Below, piece after piece: positions 42,636 to 49,789 of a stretch of 64,000 nucleotides of DNA. This DNA is from an uncultured Oscillospiraceae bacterium (GTDB taxonomy: Bacteria; Bacillota; Clostridia; Oscillospirales; Oscillospiraceae): assembly GCA_944385365.1 (NCBI GenBank), contig CALWWW010000001.1:124001-188000 (forward strand), given 5' to 3'. Each line of letters begins with the position of its first letter. Position 1 is the stretch's first letter. The notes beneath the pieces were generated by a model, which worked only from the letters and a program-made list of their open reading frames with translations, was not told the origin of the DNA and did not search any database. The position numbers and the translations under genes are program-made.

Positions 42636-43642
42636 AGCGTCAAGTCCGCGTTTTAATCATCCTGTGGGCGCTGCTGCTGGCCCTGATTTTTCTGTCCATT
42701 GCCCTGGGCCGCTACGGTGTGGGCGTGGCCCGGTCCTACAAAATTCTGACGGACCCCATTTTCCACTGGGAACCCACCTGGGACGCCAATATGGCCACCG
42801 CCGTATGGAAGCTGCGGCTGCCCCGCATTTTTATGGCCTGTCTGGTGGGCGCCTGTCTCTCCGGGGCAGGCGCGGCCTATCAGGGCGTGTTCCAGAACCC
42901 CATGGCGTCGCCGGATGTCCTGGGCGCGTCCTCCGGCGCGGCCATGGGCGCGGCCATCGCCATCCTCCTGGGATTGACCCACAACGCCATCACTTTGGTG
43001 TCCTTTCTCTGCGCCATGGGTACCGTGGCCGTAGTCTACGCCGTGGGCCGCCGGGCCCCCGGCAGCCGGATTCTCAATCTGGTCCTCTGCGGCATGGTCA
43101 TCAGTTCCCTGTGCAGCGCCGGCACCTCCTATGTCAAACTGGTGGCGGACCCCAACAACCAATTACCGGCCATCACCTACTGGCTTTTGGGCAGTCTCAA
43201 CGGCACCACCATGGATGAGGTGTGGCGCATTGCCCCTGTCATGGCTCTGGGGATGATTCCCCTGGTGCTGCTGCGGTGGAAAATCAATCTGCTGACATTG
43301 GGCGAAGAAGAAGCCCGGGCACTGGGCGTCCATCCGGGGCGGCTGCGGCTGCTGGTGGTCCTCTGCGCCACCCTGATGACCGCCGCTTCCATTGCCGTCA
43401 GCGGCATGATCGGCTGGGTGGGTCTCGTTATGCCCCATCTGTGCCGCCGTCTGGTGGGAAATAACTTCCGGGCTTTGCTGCCCGCTTCCATGGTGGCCGG
43501 GGCGCTGTTTCTGCTGCTGGTGGACGATCTTTCGAGAAATTTGCTGGCCGTGGAAATTCCCATCGGCATTTTGACGGCGGTGCTGGGCGCGCCCTTTTTC
43601 CTGCTGCTGCTGCTGCGGGGCGGGAGGGATGACGTATGCTGA
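42632..43642 (+). CDS. FecCD-type ABC transporter permease
   Basis: A 336-residue permease of the BtuC/FecCD (type II importer) family with about ten membrane helices. Hallmarks are 'LRLPRIFMACLVGACLSGAGAAYQGVFQNPMASPDVLGASSGA' in helices 2-3 (seen as successive blocks), 'LGVHPGRLR' in the coupling loop, and 'GWVGLVMPHLCRRLVG'. Family substrates are siderophores, heme, cobalamin and, in some bacteria, molybdate or tungstate. It overlaps the NTPase before it and the ATPase after it. The permease is a single gene, so it presumably acts as a homodimer. Confidence 0.93.
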   Translation: MKRQVRVLIILWALLLALIFLSIALGRYGVGVARSYKILTDPIFHWEPTWDANMATAVWKLRLPRIFMACLVGACLSGAGAAYQGVFQNPMASPDVLGASSGAAMGAAIAILLGLTHNAITLVSFLCAMGTVAVVYAVGRRAPGSRILNLVLCGMVISSLCSAGTSYVKLVADPNNQLPAITYWLLGSLNGTTMDEVWRIAPVMALGMIPLVLLRWKINLLTLGEEEARALGVHPGRLRLLVVLCATLMTAASIAVSGMIGWVGLVMPHLCRRLVGNNFRALLPASMVAGALFLLLVDDLSRNLLAVEIPIGILTAVLGAPFFLLLLLRGGRDDVC

Positions 43643-45120
43643 ATCTGGAATCCATCTCTTTTTCCTACGGCAGCCGCCGCATTCTGGACGGCGTCAGCCT
43701 GTCTGCCGGTCCCGGCGAGCTGATCTTTCTGCTGGGCGCCAACGGCGCGGGCAAAACGACGCTGTTCCGCTGCCTTTTGGGTCTGCTGGACGGCTACACC
43801 GGCCGGGTGACGCTGGAAGGTCAGGACCTTGCTGCCTGGTCCCCCCGGCAGCGGGCGGAACGCATTGCCTACATCCCCCAGGCCCACCATCCGGCCTTTG
43901 CCTATACGGTGCTGGACGTGGTGCTCATGGGGACCAATCACCGCCTGGGAGCCTTTGCCGCGCCGGGCCGCAAGGAACGGCAGCTGGCCATGAAAGCCCT
44001 TGCCAAGCTCCACATGGAGGACGCGGCAGAGCGGAACTTCTCCCAGCTGTCCGGCGGCGAACAGCAGCTGGTTCTGCTGGCCCGTGCCCTGGCCCAGGAG
44101 GCCAAAATTCTGATTCTCGACGAACCCACGTCGGCCCTGGATTTCGGCAATCAGGTCCGGGTTCTGGAACAGATTGCCGCCCTGTCCTGGCAGGGCTACA
44201 CCATTCTGCTCTCCTGTCACAATCCCCAGCAGGCCATGCTGTACGCCAGCCGGGTCATTGCGTTGGAGGGTGGCCGCATTGTGGCCGACGGCCCGCCCCG
44301 GGACGCGGTGACCCCGGCCCTGCTGCGGCAGCTGTACGGCGTCCCGGCCCGGTTCCTGGAAACCGATGACGGTGTGCTCATTGCCCCGGTACGCCGGTCC
44401 ATGTTCCGCTGGACGCCGGATATGATTCGGTTTATGGTGGACGCTGAGGACTATAATGGCGCGGCAGAAACGCTGGCCGCCGCCCTGCGGCAGCGGATAC
44501 CGGGGGACGAAATCTGCGACGCCGGGTGCGGCGTGGGTGGTCTGTCCCTGGCCTTGGCAAAGCACTTTTCCCGCGTCGTTGCCGCCGACCTGTCAGCGGA
44601 TGCCCTGGCAGCCCTGGAACAGCGGCGGCAGGGGGAACAGCCGGAGATTTTACACACCGATATTCTGTCCCGCCGGACGGACACGCCCTATGCATCCATG
44701 GTATTCTGTTCCTTTGGACAGCCCGACGAGATTTTGACGGCGGCCCGCCGCCAGTGCCGCGGCACGGTGGCCGTGGTGCAGAAGGCCAACAAGCGCCACG
44801 CGTTCAGCCTGGGCGGCGGACAGCGCCGGTTGTCGCCGGGACGGTTCGTTGAGCGGTTGGACGCCCTTTCCATTCCCTATTCCCAAACCGAGGTGGCCGT
44901 GGACAAGGGCCAGCCGTTCCGCAGTCTCGACGACGCGGTATTGTTTTTCCGTATTTACGACCGGGGCGGCGACGCGTCCTCCGTGACGGCGGAGACAGTG
45001 CTTCCCCGGCTGGAGCAGCGGGAGGATGACGTCTTTCCCCTGTATTACCCCTCTCCCACCACCTATATCATCACCATTTTGAACGCACCGGACATTCCGG
45101 AGATTGGAGGAACCCCATGA
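43636..45120 (+). CDS. Fusion of FecE-type ABC ATPase and class I SAM-dependent methyltransferase
   Basis: A 494-residue protein in one frame. Residues 1-255 are a metal/siderophore-type ABC ATPase with Walker A 'GANGAGKTTL', Q-loop 'IPQAHHP', signature 'LSGGEQQ', Walker B 'ILILDEPTSALD' and H-loop 'LLSCHNP'. Residues 260-490 are a Rossmann methyltransferase with motif I 'DAGCGVGGLSLALAKHF' (from D295) and the acidic 'VVAADLSADAL'. Both domains look intact. An ATPase fused to a methyltransferase is unusual. The operon (FecCD permease, binding lipoprotein, XdhC) suggests that import is tied to methylation of the imported ligand or its carrier (inference). It overlaps both neighbouring genes. 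Confidence 0.88.
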   Translation: MLNLESISFSYGSRRILDGVSLSAGPGELIFLLGANGAGKTTLFRCLLGLLDGYTGRVTLEGQDLAAWSPRQRAERIAYIPQAHHPAFAYTVLDVVLMGTNHRLGAFAAPGRKERQLAMKALAKLHMEDAAERNFSQLSGGEQQLVLLARALAQEAKILILDEPTSALDFGNQVRVLEQIAALSWQGYTILLSCHNPQQAMLYASRVIALEGGRIVADGPPRDAVTPALLRQLYGVPARFLETDDGVLIAPVRRSMFRWTPDMIRFMVDAEDYNGAAETLAAALRQRIPGDEICDAGCGVGGLSLALAKHFSRVVAADLSADALAALEQRRQGEQPEILHTDILSRRTDTPYASMVFCSFGQPDEILTAARRQCRGTVAVVQKANKRHAFSLGGGQRRLSPGRFVERLDALSIPYSQTEVAVDKGQPFRSLDDAVLFFRIYDRGGDASSVTAETVLPRLEQREDDVFPLYYPSPTTYIITILNAPDIPEIGGTP

Positions 45121-46253
45121 AAAAACGCATTCTTTCCCTGTTTCTGGCCCTGCTGCTTCTGAGCGGCTGTGCTGCCCCGGCAGCGGAGCAGCCGGAGACC
45201 CCGTCTCAGGACACCGCGGTGGAGGAAACCGCTCCCACCACGGAAGAGACCACCCAGCCCGCCGACATTACCGCCGAGACGGTGGAGTTCACCGACAGCG
45301 TGGGCCGCACAGTGACAGTCCCTGCCAACATTACCAAGGTGGCCGTCTCCGGCCCCATGGCCCAGATTGTCCTGTTCGCCCTGTGCCCCGATCTGCTGGT
45401 GGGCATTGCCAACGAGTGGGACGACAGCGCCGCCCAGTTCCTGGACACCGAATACTACAATCTGCCCCTGTTGGGCCAGCTGTACGGCGGCCAGGAAGCC
45501 ATGAACGGCGAAGCGCTGCTGGCCAGCGGCGCCGAGGTGGTCATCGACGTAGGCGAGCCCAAGGAGCCCGTTGTGGAAGACCTGGACACCTTGCAGGAGC
45601 AGACCGGCGTCCCCTTTGTCCACATTTCCGCCACCACCAAGACCATGGGCGACGCCTACCGCCAGCTGGGCAAGCTACTGAACCGGACCGACGAGGCCGA
45701 AGTTCTGGCAACCTACTGTGAGGACACCTACGCCCGTGCTGAGGAACTGGCCGCTTCCGTGGACAAGGTGGATGTGCTGTACGTCACCGGCAGTCAGGGC
45801 CTCAATGTCATTGCTCAGGGCTCCTATCACGCGGAGCTGCTGGACCTGATGACCAACAACGTGGCCGTGGTGGAATCCCCCTCTTCCAAGGGCACCGGCA
45901 ACGAGGTCTCCATGGAGCAGCTCCTGGTGTGGAATCCGGAGGTGCTGCTCTTCGCCCCGGACAGCATCTATGACACGGTGGCGGAGAACGACGGCTACGC
46001 TCAGATGACGGCTGTTCAGACAGGCCGATACTATGAGGCCCCCATGGGTCCCTACAACTGGATGGGCTTCCCGCCTTCGGTGCAGCGGTATCTGGGCCTG
46101 TTGTGGATGGGCGCGCTGCTGTATCCCGACGCCATCGACTACGATTTGCAGGAGGAAGTGACGAAATACTTCGACCTGTTCTACCACTGCGACCTGAGCA
46201 CAGAGCAGTATGAGGCCCTGGTGGCCAATTCCATCGGAAAACTGGAGGGTTAA
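45117..46253 (+). CDS. ABC importer substrate-binding lipoprotein (TroA/FecB fold)
   Basis: A 378-residue exported lipoprotein. The signal peptide ends in lipobox 'LLSGC' (Cys near residue 18). A Thr/Glu/Pro-rich linker (about 20-55) follows, then a two-lobed periplasmic-binding domain beginning 'VEFTDSVGRTVTVPANITKV', the usual start of FecB/BtuF-type proteins. The rest runs to the end without gaps. It captures the ligand outside the membrane for the permease and the ATPase-methyltransferase. ATGA overlap with the fusion gene shows coupling. Confidence 0.9.
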   Translation: MKKRILSLFLALLLLSGCAAPAAEQPETPSQDTAVEETAPTTEETTQPADITAETVEFTDSVGRTVTVPANITKVAVSGPMAQIVLFALCPDLLVGIANEWDDSAAQFLDTEYYNLPLLGQLYGGQEAMNGEALLASGAEVVIDVGEPKEPVVEDLDTLQEQTGVPFVHISATTKTMGDAYRQLGKLLNRTDEAEVLATYCEDTYARAEELAASVDKVDVLYVTGSQGLNVIAQGSYHAELLDLMTNNVAVVESPSSKGTGNEVSMEQLLVWNPEVLLFAPDSIYDTVAENDGYAQMTAVQTGRYYEAPMGPYNWMGFPPSVQRYLGLLWMGALLYPDAIDYDLQEEVTKYFDLFYHCDLSTEQYEALVANSIGKLEG

Positions 46254-46257
46254 CCGT

Positions 46258-47238
46258 ATGCAGCAGATGTTTAACACCCTGCGGGACCGGGTGGCCGCCG
46301 GAGCGCGGGCGGTCCTGTGCAGCATCATTGCCAGCAGTGGCTCCACGCCCCGTGGGGCCGGGGCCAAGATGGCCGTCTTTGATGACGGCAGCACTGTGGG
46401 CACCATCGGCGGCGGCGCGGTGGAGTTCCGCGCCACGGAAATCGCCCAGGGCTTTCTTCGCGGCGAGGAAGCGGGCCAGTACCACTTTGATCTGAGCAGC
46501 CACGACAAAACGGACCTGGGCATGGTCTGCGGCGGCAAGGTGACCGTGTATTTTCAGCCCATGGGCAGCGAGAGTCTGCCCCTGCTGGACGCCGTGTGCG
46601 CCCGTCTGGCCGTTGGCGGCAAGGCGTGGCTGCTGACACGGCTGGATGCCCCGGCCATGGGTCTCTATGAGGACGGGGAGCTGAAATTCCTGTCTCTGGA
46701 CGGCCCTGTGGAGCCCCTGCTGGGTCCCCAGTCGGTTTTGATGCCCACCGTATACAGTGAGCCCCTGACGATTCCCGGCACGGTGTACGTCTTCGGCGGC
46801 GGCCATGTGGCCCAGGCCCTGGTGCCCCTGCTGCACACGGTCCATTTCCGCACGGTGATCTATGACAGCCGTCCCCACGCCGTGGAGGCCCCGGCCTTTG
46901 CCCAGGCGGCCAAGATTTACATTGGCAGCTACGAGCGGGTGTTGGAACGGGTGACCATCACGGAGGAGGACTATGTGGTGGTCATGACACCGGGTCACCA
47001 GAGCGACCGGGAAATTCTCGCCCAGGTCCTCAAGACCCCGGCCCGGTATATCGGCTGCATCGGCAGCCGCAGCAAAATCGCCATGACCAACAAGCTGCTG
47101 CGGGAGCAGGGCTTTACCGATACGGACATTGCCCGGGTGTGGTCGCCCATCGGCCTGCCCATCGGCGGCGAGACGCCGGAGGAAGTGGCCCTGTCCATTG
47201 CGGCCCAGCTGGTGGCGGTGCGCAGCGGAAAAATGTAA
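46258..47238 (+). CDS. XdhC/CoxI family protein (molybdenum hydroxylase maturation)
   Basis: A 326-residue protein. The N-terminal XdhC domain has 'IIASSGSTPRGAGAKMAVFDDG', 'GTIGGGAVEF' and 'LGMVCGGKVTVY', whose Cys-Gly-Gly is the usual Moco-site stretch. A C-terminal Rossmann domain starts 'VYVFGGGHVAQAL' and includes 'MTPGHQSDREIL' and 'CIGSRSKIA'. XdhC proteins bind and sulfurate molybdenum cofactor for xanthine dehydrogenase-type enzymes. No such enzyme is in the window. Linkage to a type II importer suggests molybdate or tungstate supply (inference). Confidence 0.92.
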   Translation: MQQMFNTLRDRVAAGARAVLCSIIASSGSTPRGAGAKMAVFDDGSTVGTIGGGAVEFRATEIAQGFLRGEEAGQYHFDLSSHDKTDLGMVCGGKVTVYFQPMGSESLPLLDAVCARLAVGGKAWLLTRLDAPAMGLYEDGELKFLSLDGPVEPLLGPQSVLMPTVYSEPLTIPGTVYVFGGGHVAQALVPLLHTVHFRTVIYDSRPHAVEAPAFAQAAKIYIGSYERVLERVTITEEDYVVVMTPGHQSDREILAQVLKTPARYIGCIGSRSKIAMTNKLLREQGFTDTDIARVWSPIGLPIGGETPEEVALSIAAQLVAVRSGKM

Positions 47239-47246
47239 GAGAGCAT

Positions 47247-47275
47247 AAACGGCGGAGGATTGCCCTCCGCCGTTT
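47247..47275 (+). terminator. Hairpin at the end of the XdhC operon
   Basis: AAACGGCGGAGG pairs with CCTCCGCCGTTT (12 bp). No long T-run follows immediately, so termination may be partial. Confidence 0.5.
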
Positions 47276-47278
47276 CCG

Positions 47279-47307
47279 TTGACAACGCCGCTTTTTTTGG
47301 CTACCAT
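47279..47307 (+). promoter_or_regulatory. Probable promoter of the DUF362 gene
   Basis: TTGACA (47279-47284), 17 bp, TACCAT (47302-47307). The -10 is weak; AATACCCC-ATG follows a GGAGGGAA site. Confidence 0.45.
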
Positions 47308-47345
47308 AGTAGTATCGATTCTTTACGATATGGAGGGAATACCCC

Positions 47346-48455
47346 ATGGAAAAAGCCAAGGTATATTTTACAGATTTCCGTACCAGCAGCGACGAGAATC
47401 TGCTGCAAAAGCTCAAGCGTCTCATGGCCACGGCGGGCATGGACACCATCGATTTCACCAACAAGTATGTGGCCATCAAGCTGCACTTCGGTGAGCCGGG
47501 CAACCTGGCCTATGTGCGGCCCAACTATGTGCGGGCTGTGGCGGAGTTTATCAAGGACCTGGGCGGCAAGCCCTTTTTGACGGACTGCAACACCCTGTAT
47601 GTGGGAGGCCGGAAAAACGCCGTGGACCACATGATGGCGGCGGAGATGAACGGCTTCAACACCATCACCACCGGATGTCCCGTCATCATCGGCGACGGCC
47701 TCAAGGGCACCGACGATGTGGAGGTTCCCATTGTGGGCGGCCAGTATTTGCAGACGGCCCGCATTGGCCGGGCGGTCATGGACGCCGATATTGTCATCTC
47801 CCTGAACCACTTTAAGGGCCATGAGATGACGGGCTTCGGCGGCGCCATGAAGAACCTGGGCATGGGCTGCGGCAGCCGGGCCGGTAAAATGGCCATGCAC
47901 AATGCCGGCAAGCCCAACACCACCGACAACTGTGTGGGCTGCGGCAGCTGCCAGAAAATCTGCGCCCACGACGCCCCCCAGCTTCAGGACAACGGCAAGA
48001 TGTTCATTGACCACGACAAGTGCGTGGGCTGTGGCCGCTGCATCGGCGTCTGTCCCGTGGATGCCATTGTCTCGCCCCACGATGAGACCTGCGAGATTCT
48101 CGACGGCAAAATTGCGGAGTACACCAAGGCCGTGGTGGACGGCCGTCCCCACTTCCACATCACCCTGGTCAACAGCGTGTCCCCCAACTGCGACTGCCAC
48201 GCAGAGAACGACGCCCCCATTGTGCCGGATGTGGGCATGTTCACCAGCTTTGACCCGGTGGCCATCGACAAGGCCTGCTGTGACGCAGTGCTGGCCCAGC
48301 CGAGACTGCAAAACACCTGGATTGATGACCACGGCGACCCGTCCATCGAAGACGTGTTCACGGCCAGCCACCCCAACACCAACTGGCGGGGCCAGATTGA
48401 CCACGGCGTCAAGATTGGCCTGGGAACTGATCAGTATGAGCTGATCCGCATATAA
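47346..48455 (+). CDS. DUF362 domain protein with two 4Fe-4S clusters
   Basis: A 369-residue iron-sulfur protein. The DUF362 domain covers most of the chain ('AIKLHFGEPGNLAYVRP', 'VISLNHFKGHEMTGFGGAMK', 'GMGCGSRAGKMAMH'). A bacterial ferredoxin insert has 'CVGCGSCQKICAHDAP' and 'CVGCGRCIGVCPVDAI'. The C-terminal part has 'FDPVAIDKACCDAV'. Electron transfer is likely, but the partner is unknown. The last 31 codons (48361-48455) are duplicated at 49636. This copy uses GGA, ACT and ATA where the downstream copy has GGT, ACC and ATC, so the 3' end of this gene was probably supplied by the inserted islet. Confidence 0.9.
   Translation: MEKAKVYFTDFRTSSDENLLQKLKRLMATAGMDTIDFTNKYVAIKLHFGEPGNLAYVRPNYVRAVAEFIKDLGGKPFLTDCNTLYVGGRKNAVDHMMAAEMNGFNTITTGCPVIIGDGLKGTDDVEVPIVGGQYLQTARIGRAVMDADIVISLNHFKGHEMTGFGGAMKNLGMGCGSRAGKMAMHNAGKPNTTDNCVGCGSCQKICAHDAPQLQDNGKMFIDHDKCVGCGRCIGVCPVDAIVSPHDETCEILDGKIAEYTKAVVDGRPHFHITLVNSVSPNCDCHAENDAPIVPDVGMFTSFDPVAIDKACCDAVLAQPRLQNTWIDDHGDPSIEDVFTASHPNTNWRGQIDHGVKIGLGTDQYELIRI
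48361..48451 (+). repeat. Left 91-bp direct repeat flanking the Abi islet
   Basis: It matches 49636-49726 at 88 of 91 positions. All differences fall on third codon positions. It is the 3' part of the DUF362 gene and behaves like the left attachment copy of an integrated element. Confidence 0.9.
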
Positions 48456-48535
48456 AATTTTCCTGCAATATTTCTGTAACTGCTGCATATATTGGATCAC
48501 ACAGGGCTTTACGCCTTGATATCAATTGCAAACGC

Positions 48536-48564
48536 TTGACAAATATCAGAAAATATGATATATG
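48536..48564 (+). promoter_or_regulatory. Promoter of the small RNA upstream of the Abi gene
   Basis: TTGACA (48536-48541), 17 bp, TATATG (48559-48564). Transcription would start near 48571, just before the hairpin RNA. Confidence 0.6.
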
Positions 48565-48570
48565 TATCTT

Positions 48571-48644
48571 CAGTGATTGTGTTACAGAAGCCTGCGGGGC
48601 CTGTGACCTGAAAAGGGAACTCCTCGGAGTTCCCTTTTCTTTTT
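48571..48644 (+). ncRNA. Small structured RNA upstream of the Abi_2 gene (abiF-type RNA candidate)
   Basis: The predicted transcript is about 75 nt. Its first hairpin pairs GTTACAG (48581-48587) with CTGTGAC (48601-48607). Inside lies GCC/GGC around TGCGG, with a 2-nt AA bulge on the 5' side. The second hairpin, AAAAGGGAACTCC/GGAGTTCCCTTTT (48611-48638), ends in TTTTCTTTTT, an intrinsic terminator. The Abi start codon lies 24 bp further on. An own promoter, compact fold and terminator before an Abi_2 gene match the plan I recall for the abiF RNA class. Its antitoxin-like role is inference. Read-through would express the Abi gene. Confidence 0.72.
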
Positions 48645-48667
48645 GTGTGAAGGTTGGTGGCAATACG

Positions 48668-49624
48668 ATGAGCAAACCATTCAAAACCTATGAAGAATTG
48701 GTGATCAAATTAAGAGACGATAAAAAACTAAGCGTACCGGACGAAGGGCGAGTCATTGAACTGCTGAAAAAACACAGCTATTTTTCCCTTGTTTCAGGTT
48801 ATAAAACGCTGTTCAAGCAGCCAAACGGCGAATATCGTCCCGGGACCACCATAGAAGACCTGTTGGCACTATTTGAGTTTGACGATCATTTACGGGATAT
48901 CTTTTTTCACAACATTCAGATTATTGAAAAGCATATCAAATCCTTGCTGTCCCAGGCCTTTGTCGAAAAATATGGGTACGACCAGAACGCGTATCTGAAC
49001 CCAAATCACTATCATTTGGTTGTCAGCGACCCGGCTGAGACATATTCCCGCTGCGGTGAGGGACGGCGGTTGATCCAGAACCTAGGGGACAGAGTGCATC
49101 CGCCTTTTGAGCACAAACAATATATCGAGCACCAGTGGAAGCAACACCGCAACGTTCCCCTATGGGTCACAATCAAGGCTGTAACACTGGGAACAACCTC
49201 TATCTTTTACAGCCTGTGTACGCAGGATGTACGGATTGCCGTCAGCAAAGAGTTTCCCTGCGTCACAGAACAGCAGTTGGTTGGTATTTTGGATTTTCTG
49301 ACCCGCGTCAGAAATGTATGTGCGCACAACGAGCGGCTTTATGATTTTAACTCCGGACCTACCCGTGCAATTCCGGCGTTGCCACTCCACGGACAGCTCC
49401 ACATCGGTAAGACAAAATCCTATTATCGCAAGGGTCAGCGGGATCTCTTTGCCGCCGTTGTATGCTTCAAATATCTGCTGTCTCCTGATGAATTTACATC
49501 CGCTTTGCAGCAAATCAAGGCAGAAATCAAAGCGCTGTGCAAAAAAACAAAGCAAATTCCCGAAACAAAAATTCTGAAGTGTATGGGCTTCCCTCCAAAC
49601 TGGTATGACAGCATTGGGCTGTGA
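48668..49624 (+). CDS. Abi family protein (Abi_2, HEPN RNase type, AbiF/AbiD-like)
   Basis: A 318-residue protein of the Abi_2 family of abortive-infection proteins. The N-terminus 'PFKTYEELVIKLRDDKKLSV' and 'HSYFSLVSGYKTLF' are family typical. 'LFEFDDHLRDIFFHNIQIIE' follows. The HEPN nuclease signature R-x4-H is 'RNVCAHNERLYDF' (R215, H220), as expected for a metal-independent RNase. No membrane helices. Codon use is AT-richer than in all neighbours. An RNA with its own terminator precedes it, suggesting that the RNA controls the toxin. It should stop growth or cut RNA upon phage infection (family knowledge). ATG at 48668 has a GGTGG about 8 bp upstream, a weak site. Confidence 0.88.
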   Translation: MSKPFKTYEELVIKLRDDKKLSVPDEGRVIELLKKHSYFSLVSGYKTLFKQPNGEYRPGTTIEDLLALFEFDDHLRDIFFHNIQIIEKHIKSLLSQAFVEKYGYDQNAYLNPNHYHLVVSDPAETYSRCGEGRRLIQNLGDRVHPPFEHKQYIEHQWKQHRNVPLWVTIKAVTLGTTSIFYSLCTQDVRIAVSKEFPCVTEQQLVGILDFLTRVRNVCAHNERLYDFNSGPTRAIPALPLHGQLHIGKTKSYYRKGQRDLFAAVVCFKYLLSPDEFTSALQQIKAEIKALCKKTKQIPETKILKCMGFPPNWYDSIGL

Positions 49625-49635
49625 GCAGAAGCCTC

Positions 49636-49730
49636 CGGCCAGCCATCCCAACACCAACTGGCGGGGCCAGATTGACCACGGCGTCAAGATTGGCCTGGGT
49701 ACCGATCAGTATGAGCTGATCCGCATCTAA
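49636..49730 (+). pseudogene. Displaced 3' end of the DUF362 gene (right direct repeat)
   Basis: Thirty codons plus stop encode the same peptide as the end of the intact DUF362 gene (for example 'SHPNTNWRGQIDHGVKIGLG' ... 'ELIRI'), in a different third-position dress. It has no start and lies before the strong terminator at 49741. It uses the host-preferred codons (ATC, ACC), so I read it as the original 3' end of the gene, cut off by the islet. Confidence 0.88.
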
Positions 49731-49740
49731 TGAAAATGCA

Positions 49741-49780
49741 CAACGCCCCCGACAAGCGATTGTCGGGGGCGTTGATTTTT
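49741..49780. terminator. Bidirectional terminator between the islet and galM
   Basis: CAACGCCCCCGACA (49741-49754) pairs with TGTCGGGGGCGTTG (49761-49774), a 14-bp stem with T residues after it. It was probably the original DUF362 terminator and also serves the convergent arabinose operon. Confidence 0.92.
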
Positions 49781-49789
49781 TATCAAACC

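Larger units (their letters stand above)
48452..49726 (+). mobile_element. Abi defence islet (1,275 bp) bounded by 91-bp direct repeats
   Basis: The unit from the end of the left repeat to the end of the right repeat holds a promoter, a small structured RNA and an Abi_2 gene, and nothing else. It is clearly AT-richer than the neighbouring genes. Removing it together with one repeat would restore a single DUF362 gene followed by the terminator at 49741. There is no integrase or transposase, so movement would need a helper or homologous recombination. Confidence 0.75.

Noticed and set aside
48361..49730. Insertion sequence or transposon ends around the Abi gene
   Set aside because: The 91-bp direct repeats are far longer than target-site duplications, there are no terminal inverted repeats, and no transposase is encoded.
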